Assembly: GCF_026965535.1 (NCBI RefSeq)
Contig: NZ_CP114039.1
Span: forward strand, 7,688,001 to 7,752,000
Length of the DNA stretch: 64,000 bases
DNA from: Corallococcus sp. NCRR
GTDB lineage: Bacteria > Myxococcota > Myxococcia > Myxococcales > Myxococcaceae
Direction of reading: 5' to 3'
Of the stretch, positions 43,488 to 52,467 are shown in pieces; position 1 is the first letter of the stretch; each line of letters begins with the position of its first letter. The notes beneath the pieces are model-generated. The model had not been told where the DNA came from. It saw nothing but the letters and a program-made list of their open reading frames with translations, and ran no database searches. The translations under genes were made by a program, and so were the position numbers.

Positions 43488-44753
43488 TTACCTGTCCACG
43501 GCGGGGCCGTTGATCATCCCCGCGCCCACGGTGGCGTTGGTGCCTTCGTCCACGAGGATGAAGCTGCCGGTGCTGCGGTTGCGCCGGTACTCGTCGAAGA
43601 AGAGCGGCACCGTCGTGCGCAGCGTCACCCGGCCCACCTCGTTGAGCTTCAAACCGGGGCTCTGCTCGTCGCGGTGCAGGGTGTTGACGTCCAGCCGGTA
43701 GTGCAGCTGCTTCACCATGGCGCGCGCCATGCGGGTGGTGTGCTTGATGGCCAGCCGCGAGCCGCTGCTCAGCTGCGTCGAGTCCGACAGCCAGCACACC
43801 ATCGCGTCGATGTCCTGGCTCGCGGTGGGCGGGTTGCCCGGGCGGCACAGCATGTCGCCTCGGCTGATGTCCAGCTCCTCCTCCAGCGACACGTTCACCG
43901 ACATGGGCGGGAACGCTTCCTTCAGCGGCTTGCCCGCGAGCTCCAGCGACTTGATGCGCGTGGTGAAGCCGGACGGCATCACCATCACCTCGTCGCCCGG
44001 GCGCATCACGCCGCCCAAGAGCTGCCCGGAGTACGCGCGGTAGTCGTGGAACTTCTTCGCGGACGCGGGCCGGATGACGCCCTGCACGGGGAAGCGCAGG
44101 TGGATGAGGTCCCGGTCGGACGCGATGTGCACGTTCTCCAGGTGGTGCAGGAGCGTGGGGCCCTGGTACCAGGCCATCTTCTCCGAGCGCGTCACCACGT
44201 TGTCCCCGCCCAGCGCGGAGATGGGGATGAACGACAGGTCGGACACGTCCAGCTTCATGGAGAACTGGCGGAACTCCTCCCGGATGCGGTCGAAGACGCC
44301 CTGGTCGTAGTCCACCAGGTCCATCTTGTTCACGCACAGCACCAGGTGCGGCACGCGCAACAGCGACGCGATGAACGCGTGGCGGCGCGTCTGCTCCAGC
44401 ACGCCCTTGCGCGCGTCCACCAGGATGAGCGCCAGGTCCGCCGTGGACGCGCCCGTCACCATGTTGCGCGTGTACTGCAGGTGTCCGGGCGTGTCCGCGA
44501 TGATGAACTTGCGCTTCGCCGTGGAGAAGTAGCGGTACGCCACGTCGATGGTGATGCCCTGCTCGCGCTCGGCCTTCAGGCCGTCCAGGAGCAGCGCCAG
44601 GTTGACGTACTCGTCGCCCCGGGCGTGGCTCGTGCGCTCCACCGCGGCGAGCTGGTCCTCGAGGATGGACTTCGTGTCGTACAACAGCCGCCCGATGAGG
44701 GTGCTCTTGCCGTCATCCACGGAGCCCGCGGTCGCGAATCTCAGCAGTTCCAC
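43488..44753 (-). CDS. cysN: Sulfate adenylyltransferase subunit 1 (GTPase)
   Basis: A 421-residue EF-Tu-like GTPase that drives ATP sulfurylase. It has the G1 motif GSVDDGKST (residues 10-18), the G2 region EREQGITIDVAYRYF, G3 DTPGH and G4 NKMD. It is shorter than CysN/C fusions because cysC is a separate gene here. The GTG start overlaps the TAG of cysD by one base. Together with CysD it makes APS from sulfate and ATP. Confidence 0.95.
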   Translation of the reverse strand: MELLRFATAGSVDDGKSTLIGRLLYDTKSILEDQLAAVERTSHARGDEYVNLALLLDGLKAEREQGITIDVAYRYFSTAKRKFIIADTPGHLQYTRNMVTGASTADLALILVDARKGVLEQTRRHAFIASLLRVPHLVLCVNKMDLVDYDQGVFDRIREEFRQFSMKLDVSDLSFIPISALGGDNVVTRSEKMAWYQGPTLLHHLENVHIASDRDLIHLRFPVQGVIRPASAKKFHDYRAYSGQLLGGVMRPGDEVMVMPSGFTTRIKSLELAGKPLKEAFPPMSVNVSLEEELDISRGDMLCRPGNPPTASQDIDAMVCWLSDSTQLSSGSRLAIKHTTRMARAMVKQLHYRLDVNTLHRDEQSPGLKLNEVGRVTLRTTVPLFFDEYRRNRSTGSFILVDEGTNATVGAGMINGPAVDR

Positions 44754-45658
44754 TAGAAGTATCCCTCGCGCTTGCGGTCTTCCATCGCCGTCTCAGAGAA
44801 CTTGTCGTCCGCGCGGCTGGCGCCACGCTCCGTCACGCGGGAGGCCGTCACCTCCGCGATGACCTGCTCCACGGTGGACGCCGTGGACGGCACGCACGCG
44901 GTGCACGTCATGTCGCCCACCGTGCGAAAGCGCACCGTCTCCGTCGTCACCGTCTCGCCGGGCATCATGGACATGAAGGGCGACCAGGCCATCAGCATGC
45001 CGTCCCGGCGAAACACCTCGCGCCGGTGCGTGTAGTAGATGGACGGCAGCGCCACGTTCTCCCGGCCGATGTACTGCCAGATGTCCAGCTCGGTCCAGTT
45101 GGACAGGGGGAACACGCGCAGGTGCTCACCGCGCCGGTGACGCCCGTTGTAGAGCGCCCACAGCTCCGGCCGCTGGTTCTTCGGGTCCCACTGGCCGAAC
45201 TCGTCGCGGAAGGAATACACGCGCTCCTTCGCGCGGGCCTTCTCCTCGTCGCGCCGGGCGCCGCCGAAGACGGCGTTGAAGCCGTTCTTCTCGATGGCCT
45301 CCAGCAGGGGCTGCGTCTGCAGCCGGTTGCGGGACGCGCGGGGGCCCTTCTCCTCCGTGACCTTCCCGGCGTCGATGGCCTCCTGCACGGACGCGACGAT
45401 GAGCCGCGCCCCCAATTCCGCCACCCGTTCATCGCGATACTGGATGACTTCCGGGAAGTTGTGCCCCGTGTCCACGTGCATCAGCGGAAACGGCAGCGGC
45501 GCGGGCCAGAAGGCCTTCACCGCCAGGTGCAACATCACCGCGGAGTCCTTGCCACCGGAGAAGAGCAGCACCGGCCGGTCCAGCTCCGCCGCGACTTCCC
45601 TGATGATGAAGATGGACTCGGCTTCCAGCGCCTCAAGATGTGAAAGCTCGTAGCTCAC
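44753..45658 (-). CDS. cysD: Sulfate adenylyltransferase subunit 2
   Basis: A 301-residue ATP sulfurylase catalytic subunit with the PP-loop motif LLFSGGKDSAVMLHLA. HVDTGHNFPEV, GGARRDEEKARAKER and a C-terminus ending KREGYF are all diagnostic. The start is taken as GTG 45658 (VSYELSHLEALEAES), matching the 302-residue E. coli protein. An upstream start at 45694 would add 12 residues. It is first in the cysDNC operon, and the long inverted repeat at 45763-45803 lies in its promoter region. Confidence 0.95.
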   Translation of the reverse strand: MSYELSHLEALEAESIFIIREVAAELDRPVLLFSGGKDSAVMLHLAVKAFWPAPLPFPLMHVDTGHNFPEVIQYRDERVAELGARLIVASVQEAIDAGKVTEEKGPRASRNRLQTQPLLEAIEKNGFNAVFGGARRDEEKARAKERVYSFRDEFGQWDPKNQRPELWALYNGRHRRGEHLRVFPLSNWTELDIWQYIGRENVALPSIYYTHRREVFRRDGMLMAWSPFMSMMPGETVTTETVRFRTVGDMTCTACVPSTASTVEQVIAEVTASRVTERGASRADDKFSETAMEDRKREGYF

Positions 45659-45762
45659 GGCCAGGAAAGCTACCACAACCCGTCCCACGCCCAACCGTGG
45701 CCGTGGAGGTTTCCGCCTCCGCGAGCGTGAGACACGCCGGATGTGACATGCGGGAGGGGGCG

Positions 45763-45803
45763 GTGAAACATGGCCGGAGGACCTGCTGGGAGGGATGTTT
45801 CAC
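45763..45803. promoter_or_regulatory. Wide inverted repeat between cysD and the thioesterase gene
   Basis: GTGAAACAT (45763-45771) and ATGTTTCAC (45795-45803) form a perfect 9-base inverted repeat, 32 bases centre to centre. Outside the arms a GGC triplet is also mirrored, with one mismatch between. It lies in the 234-base gap between divergent starts, about three helical turns between arms, so two dimers or a looping regulator could bind. Confidence 0.5.
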
Positions 45804-45892
45804 GGCCCCACTCCGGGTGCGTGCCCGGCGCCCCACCCGGCGTGCGGGAGGGGATTTTCGCGCGGGGGGCGCGTGGTATAGACGGCCGCGCC

Positions 45893-46669
45893 ATGGCAAG
45901 CGCATCCCCTCCCGTCCTCGACCGTTGGTTCCCGTCCCGCAAGCCGCTTCCGGAGCCGCGCCTGCGCCTGTTCTGCCTGCCGTTCGCCGGTGGGAGCGCG
46001 GCCATCTACCAGCCCTGGAACATGGCGCTGCCCACGGGCGTGGAGCTGTGCGCGGTGCAGCTGCCCGGGCGCGAGCGGCGCCTGATGGAGCCGGCGATGA
46101 AGTCCCTGCCGGAGCTGATGGACGTGCTGATGCCGGCGCTGACGCCGTTGATGGACCGGCCCTTCGCGCTGTTCGGCTACAGCATGGGGGCGCGCATCGG
46201 CCTGGAGGTGGCCCGGACGCTGAAGCGCCAGGGTGGCCCGAAGCCGCTGGGCTTCATCGCCGCGGCGGCGCCCCCGCCGTCGCACAACGACCGGGAGCCC
46301 ATCCACACGCTGGATGATCCCGGCTTCATCGCGAAGCTGCGCGAGTACGACGGCACGCCGGAGGAGGTCCTCCAGCACAAGGAACTCCTGGAGCTCATCC
46401 TCCCCACGCTGCGCGCGGACTTCGCGCTGGCCTGGTCGGAGAACGGCAAGGACACCGCCCCGCTGGACATCCCGCTGTCCGTGTACGCGGGCAAGGGCGA
46501 CAAGCACGTGGGCCTGGACGTGATGGAGCACTGGCGCGAGGAGTCCACCGCCGACGTGCGCCTGCGCCACTTCGAGGGCGGCCACTTCTTCATCCGCACG
46601 CACGGACCGCCGGTGCTGGCGGCCGTGCGCGAGGACCTGACGCGCTGGATGACGGCCGCGCAGGGTTAG
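45893..46669 (+). CDS. Type II thioesterase
   Basis: A 258-residue alpha/beta hydrolase of the GrsT/RifR kind that removes wrong acyl groups from carrier proteins of NRPS/PKS enzymes. It has FCLPFAGGSAAIYQPW, LPGRERR, the nucleophile elbow FGYSMGARIG and the late His in FEGGHFFI. The start ATG 45893 is the family start. It converges and overlaps by four bases with the phosphopantetheinyl transferase gene. No NRPS or PKS gene lies in the window, so it would serve distant clusters. Confidence 0.9.
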   Translation: MASASPPVLDRWFPSRKPLPEPRLRLFCLPFAGGSAAIYQPWNMALPTGVELCAVQLPGRERRLMEPAMKSLPELMDVLMPALTPLMDRPFALFGYSMGARIGLEVARTLKRQGGPKPLGFIAAAAPPPSHNDREPIHTLDDPGFIAKLREYDGTPEEVLQHKELLELILPTLRADFALAWSENGKDTAPLDIPLSVYAGKGDKHVGLDVMEHWREESTADVRLRHFEGGHFFIRTHGPPVLAAVREDLTRWMTAAQG

Positions 46670-47448
46670 GCCGTCTTGATGACCGGGGCCATGTCCCCGG
46701 CGAGCGGCACGGTGTGCTGCCAGCGCACCGTGAGCGCTCCGCTCCGGGGCCTGCGGAAGGCCACCGCCGCCTGGTGCCGGGTGGACGGCTTGTGCTGCAT
46801 GAACTGCCACACGTCCGGCAGGTCGTTCATCCGCGGGTCGAAGGCGATGCGAGGCATCTGTCCCGGCACCAGGTCGAAGCCGAACTGATCCAACGGCAGG
46901 GACAGGCCCGCGCCGCGCGCCTTGATGTAGGCCTCCTTCAGGGTCCAGTACTCGAAGAAGCGCTCACGCTGGCGCTCCTGGGGCAGCGAGCGCAGGGCCT
47001 GCACCTCCGTCTTCGCGAAGTAGTGGTCGGCGATCTCCACCGTCTCGCCCGGCCGCTCCGCGTCCTCGATGTCCGCGCCCAGGTCCACGTCCCGGCCCAC
47101 CGCGACCAGGGCCATGCCGTCCGTATGGCTCAGGTTGAAGCGCAGCCACTGGCCCTCGGGGCCGGCGATGGCGGGGCGGCCGTACTCGTTGGGGATGAAG
47201 CGCCAGGCCTCCGGCGCCACGGGCGCGTAGCGCGACAGGGTCAGCCGCACCAGCGCGTGGGACACCAGGTACTGCCGCTGGTGGCGCTCGAAATGGAAGC
47301 GCCGCTGCCGCTCGCGCTCGCCCGGGTCCAACAGGGCCTTGTAGGCCTCCAGGAGGCGCGGATCGTCGATGCGCTCGGGTTCGACGATCCACACGTGGAC
47401 CTCGTCGGGGCGCAGGTCGAGGGGCGTGGAGGAGGAGGAGACCGTCAT
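46666..47448 (-). CDS. Sfp-type 4'-phosphopantetheinyl transferase
   Basis: A 260-residue PPTase that activates carrier proteins. It has the central FNLSHTDGMALVAV and GADIEDAERP motifs (Mg ligands) and the C-terminal YWTLKEAYIKARGAGL (W-x-x-K-E-A-x-x-K), with an N-terminal duplicate half of the fold (RRFHFERHQRQYLVSHALVR). The start is ATG 47448. It overlaps the convergent type II thioesterase by four bases. Both serve polyketide/peptide synthesis. Confidence 0.93.
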   Translation of the reverse strand: MTVSSSSTPLDLRPDEVHVWIVEPERIDDPRLLEAYKALLDPGERERQRRFHFERHQRQYLVSHALVRLTLSRYAPVAPEAWRFIPNEYGRPAIAGPEGQWLRFNLSHTDGMALVAVGRDVDLGADIEDAERPGETVEIADHYFAKTEVQALRSLPQERQRERFFEYWTLKEAYIKARGAGLSLPLDQFGFDLVPGQMPRIAFDPRMNDLPDVWQFMQHKPSTRHQAAVAFRRPRSGALTVRWQHTVPLAGDMAPVIKTA

Positions 47449-47551
47449 GTCGCGCAGGCAATCAGGAACCGCCGCGCCTGTCACGGGGGCTGGTCCGGCC
47501 GCTCGGCGGGCGCGTAGGCTTCGCGGCCCTGACGCCCAGGGAGGGAGACGC

Positions 47552-48760
47552 ATGGACCTGACCACCGCGACCACGAAGCTCCAGGCGCTGCGCCGGGACA
47601 TGACGGGCCACACGGACCGGAGCGACGAGCGCCGCATCCTGGACCTGCTGGCGGGCGCCACCGGCGAGGAGCTGAACTTCCTCCTGTCCAACGTGGACCT
47701 GGTGCGCCTCTTGTCGGACCTGGACGACCGGCTGGTGGGCCCGGACCACCACACGGAGCTGCTGGACCTGCTGTGCAGGCGCCGGGCGGCGGAGCTGTCC
47801 CTGCCGGTGCGCGCGTCGCTGGCCACCGCGCTCCAGAAGGGCGCCACGCACGCCCAGGCGGAAGCGCGGCTGCGCGACCTGTTCCTGGGGCTGAAGGGCC
47901 GCGAGCTGACCGGGTTCAAGAACCTGCTGGAGGCGGGCGGCGAGTACCACGACCTGCACAAGCTGGTGTTCGACGACGTGGACGACGTGGCGCTGCGCGC
48001 GGAGCTGCTCACCCACTTCCAGCGCGAGGCGGACGCCTTCCCCAGCGGGGAGAACAAGGTCCTCAGCGACATCGACGACACGTTCTTCGCCAACTGGGTG
48101 GACAAGCGCTACCCGCCGAAGACGGTGTACCCGGGCGTGCTCGCGTTCTACCAGGAGCTGGACCGGGGGCCGGGCATCATCCCGGGCCGCGCGGGCGACC
48201 TCGTCTTCGTGAGCGCGCGTCCGCAGGATCCGCTGGGCCTCATCGAGAACGCGACGCTGGACTCGCTGAGCAAGCGCGGCGTGCCGCTGGCGGTGATGCT
48301 CTCCGGCAGCTTCTTCTACCTCGTGGGAAACACGCGCATCGCGCAGAAGAAGTTCGAGAACTTCGAACAGTACGCGCGCCTCTTCCCCGAGTACGGCTTC
48401 GTCTTCGTGGGCGACAGCGGCCAGGGCGACGTGGAGTTCGGCGCGCGCATGCGCGAGTCCCTGCCCCAGGCGGTGCGCGCCGTGTTCATCCACGACGTGG
48501 TGGCGACGCCCCAGGCGAAGCGCGATGAGTGGCGCGCGAAGCACGTCTTCTTCTTCGACACGTACGTGGGCGCCGCGGTGGACGCGTTCCACGCGGGTGT
48601 CATCTCCCGGGACGGCGTGGACCGCATCGCCGCCGCCGCGACCGAATCGCTGGCGGCCATCGCCTTCACCTCTCCGGCCGTGCGTCAGGCGCGGGAGGCG
48701 GAGCTGGAGCGCGACCTGGCCATCGCGCGGGCTCTGCCGCGCACGCAGCCCGCGACCTGA
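47552..48760 (+). CDS. APP1-type phosphatase domain protein (DUF2183)
   Basis: A 402-residue cytoplasmic protein. The first 150 residues are helical and Leu/Arg-rich. The C-terminal part has LSDIDDTFFANWV (the DxDxT motif of HAD phosphatases), KTVYPGVLAFYQEL, FVSARPQ and FVGDSGQGDVE, which are the motifs of the APP1/DUF2183 lipid-phosphatase family. GGGAGG precedes ATG 47552. In yeast App1 is a phosphatidate phosphatase. The bacterial substrate is unknown. Confidence 0.85.
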   Translation: MDLTTATTKLQALRRDMTGHTDRSDERRILDLLAGATGEELNFLLSNVDLVRLLSDLDDRLVGPDHHTELLDLLCRRRAAELSLPVRASLATALQKGATHAQAEARLRDLFLGLKGRELTGFKNLLEAGGEYHDLHKLVFDDVDDVALRAELLTHFQREADAFPSGENKVLSDIDDTFFANWVDKRYPPKTVYPGVLAFYQELDRGPGIIPGRAGDLVFVSARPQDPLGLIENATLDSLSKRGVPLAVMLSGSFFYLVGNTRIAQKKFENFEQYARLFPEYGFVFVGDSGQGDVEFGARMRESLPQAVRAVFIHDVVATPQAKRDEWRAKHVFFFDTYVGAAVDAFHAGVISRDGVDRIAAAATESLAAIAFTSPAVRQAREAELERDLAIARALPRTQPAT

Positions 48761-48779
48761 GCCCATGGGCTGAACCCGC

Positions 48780-48806
48780 GCCGCCCGGTTTCCATCACCG
48801 GGCGGC
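48780..48806 (+). terminator. Hairpin after the DUF2183 gene
   Basis: GCCGCCCGG (48780-48788) pairs perfectly with CCGGGCGGC (48798-48806) over a 9-base loop, 20 bases after the stop. There is no T-run, so it may be a factor-dependent terminator or an mRNA end stabiliser. Confidence 0.45.
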
Positions 48807-48953
48807 CCACCGGTCCCGGACAGTTGGCGGGACGTACGAAGCACCCCAACCTTCCGTGCGCTTCACAGGGGTGGAGCGGCCGTCTGGGGACGGAAGGAAG
48901 GGCTCCGGGAGGTTCCGGGGCCCTTCCGGGGCGTGAGGGGGCGTGCGGGACCG

Positions 48954-50207
48954 ATGGAACTGTTTCCCATCCATTTGCTGTTCATCGTCGTCCTGATGAA
49001 CCGCTACATCCTCGGCCCCTTCCTGAGGCGGCTGAAGGGGCGGCGGTTCGAGCGGGTGGATGACACCTACCGCCCCCGGGTCGCCATCGTCATTCCGCTG
49101 TTCAACGAAGGCCAGGGCATCTACCACACGGTCAAGGCGCTGCTGGAACAGGACTATCCCAGCGAGCTCACCGAGATCATCGTCGTGGATGACTGCTCGC
49201 GCGACGACAGCTTCGCGTGGGCCACCAAGGCCGCGGAGGGGCACCCCAACGTCCGGGTGATGCGCAACCCGGAGAACATGGGCAAGCGCAAGGGCATCAA
49301 CCGGGGCGTCCGCGCCGCGGAGGACGCGGAGATCATCGTCTCCGTGGACTCCGACGTGGTGGTGGAGAAGAGCGCCGTGCGCCAGCTCATCCGCCGCTTC
49401 GTGCACCCCAACGTCGCCGCGGTGGGCGGGCGCACCTTCGTCAGCAACCGTCACCAGAACTGGCTGACGCGGATGATTGAAATCAAGTTCCACTTCGCCC
49501 AGAAGTGGCTGAAGGACCTGGAGCGCTCGTTCCGCCAGGTGATGTGCCTGTCCGGTTGCCTGACGGCGTACCGCCGCTCCGTGCTGCTGGAGCTGGAGCC
49601 CATCCTGGAGTCGCGCGCCATCGCGGGCATCCCCATCAAGTACGGCGAGGACCGCTTCCTCACGCGGCAGATCGTCAAGCACGACTATGAGACGGTCTAC
49701 ACGCTGGACGCGTTCTGCTTCACCGCCGCGCCCGCCACGCTCGCGGGCTACTTCAGCCAGCAACTGCGCTGGCGGCGCTCCAACCTGGTGGACCTCATCT
49801 GCGGCCTGTCGCACGCGTGGCGGCTGCACCCGGTCATCACCGTGCACTACGTGTCGCAGCTGGCGCTGCTGCTCTCGTACCCGGTGGTCATCGTCCACAA
49901 CATGCTCAACGGCGAGTTCTGGGACATCCTCGCGTTCCACTTCCTGGTGATTGGCCTGCTGGGCTTCATCTACCGCCTGGAGACGCGCTACCTGCCGGAG
50001 GACCGGCGCGTGCATCCGGTGAGCTTCCTGCCCATGGCGCTGCTCATGCCGGTGACGTACGCGCTCTTCACGCCGCTGGCGCTGCTGACGCTCGACTCCG
50101 GGAGCTGGGAGACGCGCGGCAGCCCCACGACGGCACCTGCGCCCTCCCCCGTTCCCGCCCCCGCGAAGCTCACCTCCAACTCCGCAGGCGAAGGAACCCC
50201 GTCATGA
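48954..50207 (+). CDS. Membrane glycosyltransferase family 2 (polysaccharide synthase-like)
   Basis: A 417-residue processive GT2 of the hyaluronan/chitin/poly-GlcNAc synthase type. One N-terminal helix (about 3-20) precedes the catalytic domain with VAIVIPLFNEGQ, VVDDCS, SVDSDV (DxD), KYGEDRFLT and the processivity motif QQLRWRRSN. Four C-terminal helices then form the export channel. The tail is Pro/Ala/Thr-rich. The stop overlaps the ATG of the next gene by four bases. It heads a four-gene operon for an exported polysaccharide. The sugar is unknown. Confidence 0.9.
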   Translation: MELFPIHLLFIVVLMNRYILGPFLRRLKGRRFERVDDTYRPRVAIVIPLFNEGQGIYHTVKALLEQDYPSELTEIIVVDDCSRDDSFAWATKAAEGHPNVRVMRNPENMGKRKGINRGVRAAEDAEIIVSVDSDVVVEKSAVRQLIRRFVHPNVAAVGGRTFVSNRHQNWLTRMIEIKFHFAQKWLKDLERSFRQVMCLSGCLTAYRRSVLLELEPILESRAIAGIPIKYGEDRFLTRQIVKHDYETVYTLDAFCFTAAPATLAGYFSQQLRWRRSNLVDLICGLSHAWRLHPVITVHYVSQLALLLSYPVVIVHNMLNGEFWDILAFHFLVIGLLGFIYRLETRYLPEDRRVHPVSFLPMALLMPVTYALFTPLALLTLDSGSWETRGSPTTAPAPSPVPAPAKLTSNSAGEGTPS

Positions 50208-51304
50208 ATCAGCAGGTCGCCAACCGGCTCAACTCCATCGCGGTGTCCGCCTACAAGTTCATGGGCTCGGTGCTGTTGGCGCTGATCCTCCTGGGCCTGC
50301 TGTCGTTCCTCGCGGTGCAGGGCTTCTTCCTGGCGAGCAACAGCTGGGCCGCGCCCACCATCCTGTCGCCCACCGACTCCAACGTGCTGGCGCTCAACGC
50401 GCAGGCGGCGCAGCAGGAGTCGGAGCGGGACGGGCTGATGGCCCGGCGGCGCGAGGCGGCGGACCGGCTCCTGGAGGCCGAACGGACCTCGGCCGCGGAG
50501 CGGGCCTTCCAGCAGCGCTTCGTGGTCGCGCTCCAGGGTGAGAAGAAGGCCCGCGACCGGCTGGCGAAGCGGCTGTCCGCGCTGCGCCAGGAGTACCTGC
50601 GCACGGGCGAGGAGATCGCCGAGTCCAACCGCGCGTACAGCGGCCTGGCCCGCACGCGGACGAGCGCGCTCTACGGCGCGAAGCTGATGGAGCGCGAGGC
50701 CGTGCTCACCACCAACCACCAGCTGGCCCAGATGGCGCAGAGCAACCTGTCCCTGGCGCAGGAGACGGTGGACCTGGACATGCGCCTGGACACGCTCCGG
50801 CGCGAGAGCGAAGGCCTCACGGCCGCGGAGAACGGCCTGGGCCGCGACGCCGCCGCGGAAGGGCTGACGAAGGACACGCTGCTGCTGGAGCGTGAGTACA
50901 CGCAGTCGGTGCTGGCGCTGGCCCGGGCGGACGCGCAGCGCAAGAGCCTGGAGGCGGACGTGCGCGCGCTGGACGACCGCATCCGCCGTTTTGAACACCT
51001 GCTCCAGGTGGTGCACGCCTCGCCGTACCTGAAGGCGCTGGAGCAGAACCTCACCGTGGCCTTCGTGCCCTACGAGAACCTGCCCAACGCCCGGGCCGGC
51101 ACCCCGCTCTACACCTGCGCGCTGAAAATCTTCTGGTGCCGCGAGGTGGGCGTGGTGGGGCCCGTGCTGGAGGGCGAGGTCTCCCAGCAGCACCCCATCC
51201 GCCAGTACCACTTGCGAGGCGTGATGGTGGAACTCCAGCTTCGGGATGCGCCGAGCGCGCGCGAGCCGCTGCTTCACCTGGGCCATCCCCCGTTGATGCT
51301 GTGA
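50204..51304 (+). CDS. Membrane-fusion-like coiled-coil protein for polysaccharide export
   Basis: A 366-residue protein with one N-terminal helix (about 19-45), a lipoyl-like half (TILSPTDSNVLAL), a long coiled coil (about 70-295), then the second beta half VAFVPYENLPNARAGTPLYT and VGVVGPVLEGEVSQQHP. This is the HlyD/Alg44 membrane-fusion layout. It overlaps the glycosyltransferase gene (ATGA) and so should bridge the synthase to the periplasm. Confidence 0.82.
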   Translation: MNQQVANRLNSIAVSAYKFMGSVLLALILLGLLSFLAVQGFFLASNSWAAPTILSPTDSNVLALNAQAAQQESERDGLMARRREAADRLLEAERTSAAERAFQQRFVVALQGEKKARDRLAKRLSALRQEYLRTGEEIAESNRAYSGLARTRTSALYGAKLMEREAVLTTNHQLAQMAQSNLSLAQETVDLDMRLDTLRRESEGLTAAENGLGRDAAAEGLTKDTLLLEREYTQSVLALARADAQRKSLEADVRALDDRIRRFEHLLQVVHASPYLKALEQNLTVAFVPYENLPNARAGTPLYTCALKIFWCREVGVVGPVLEGEVSQQHPIRQYHLRGVMVELQLRDAPSAREPLLHLGHPPLML

Positions 51305-51336
51305 GCCCCGTCGTGGAATCGGAAAGGAAGCGGAGG

Positions 51337-52467
51337 ATGCGGACGAGGCTGGCGAGGGGAGCCCTGCTGGGGCTCGGGTTGTGGGCGGGCGCGGCGCCGG
51401 CGGAGGAAGCAGCGGCGACGGCGCGGGCCCAGGGCGACCTCGCGAAGGGCTACTGCGAACGCGTGCGCGGCACCGCGAAGGCGGAGGCCGTGCTGGAGCT
51501 GGCGCCGGAGGTGTTCGGCAGCGTGGGCGCGGTGAACGCGGGCGACGCGGTGGGAGGCTCGGACGAGACGCCCCTGGGCGCGCCCAAGCTGCGCGTCACC
51601 GCCGGGCTGGGCTACGACTTCGTGGGCCTCTACCGGGGCCACACGCTGCGCTCGCGCGCGGAGGCCGAGTGCCGCCGCTACCAGGCGCTCGCCGCGCTCC
51701 AGAGCGCCGTGGAGCAGGGCTCGCGGTTGGGAGAGGCGGCGGCGCTGGACGCACGCGCCCGGGCGCTGGCCACCTCCCTGCCTCGCGCGGAGGAACTTGT
51801 GGCCCAACTGCGCGACGACATGCGCGACGGCGGCGCGACGCTGGAGGAGCTCAACGCGGTGCAGGTGCGGTTGGATCACCTGCGCTCGCTCGCGCGCGAC
51901 ACGGCCCAGGCCCGCGAACGGCTGGCGCTGGAACCCTCGCCGCCGGAAGGACAGACCTTGAGCGCGCTGCTCAGCGCCTTCGAGGCCGCGGATGATCAGG
52001 TCGAGGTCCTGTCCGGAGGCCTGCGCACGGCGGGCGCCTGGCGCCTGAGCGTGCGCGGCGGCTACGACGAGGTCTTCGACGTGGACCAGTCCACGCCCCT
52101 CTTCGGCCAGCTCACGCTGGGCTACAACCTGGGCCAGCTCTGGCAGGGCCGGGCCAACGCCCAGGCCCGCGAGGGCCGCCGCCTGGAGTCGCGCGACGCG
52201 GTGGACGGAGCACCCCGGCGGGTGCGTCAGCTGCTGGGCGAGCTGCGCATCACCGAGAAGAGCGAACAGCAGCGGCTGGGCGAGGTGTCCGCGCTGGTGT
52301 CCGACCTGCAGGGCCAGCTGCGCGAGGTGGAGCAGTTGCAGACGCGGCAGGTGCGCCGCTTCCGGGACTACCTCCTGCTGGAGCTTGCGCGGCTCCAGGC
52401 GGAGCAGGCGTACCTGGGCGCTCACCTGGAGACCCTCCGCACGCTCCTGGGGGAAACAGGCCCATGA
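51337..52467 (+). CDS. Exported TolC-like coiled-coil protein
   Basis: A 376-residue protein with a signal peptide (MRTRLARGALLGLGLWAGAAPAEE). The mature part is nearly all helical, with Arg/Glu/Ala/Leu heptads, and has RVTAGLGYDFVGLYRGHTLR and a repeat-like FGQLTLGYNLGQLWQ, suggesting an outer-membrane-factor (TolC-like) or periplasmic relay. ATG 51337 is preceded by AAGGAAG. GTG 51301 touches the upstream stop but would put a charged stretch before the signal. It is the third gene of the polysaccharide operon. Confidence 0.7.
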   Translation: MRTRLARGALLGLGLWAGAAPAEEAAATARAQGDLAKGYCERVRGTAKAEAVLELAPEVFGSVGAVNAGDAVGGSDETPLGAPKLRVTAGLGYDFVGLYRGHTLRSRAEAECRRYQALAALQSAVEQGSRLGEAAALDARARALATSLPRAEELVAQLRDDMRDGGATLEELNAVQVRLDHLRSLARDTAQARERLALEPSPPEGQTLSALLSAFEAADDQVEVLSGGLRTAGAWRLSVRGGYDEVFDVDQSTPLFGQLTLGYNLGQLWQGRANAQAREGRRLESRDAVDGAPRRVRQLLGELRITEKSEQQRLGEVSALVSDLQGQLREVEQLQTRQVRRFRDYLLLELARLQAEQAYLGAHLETLRTLLGETGP

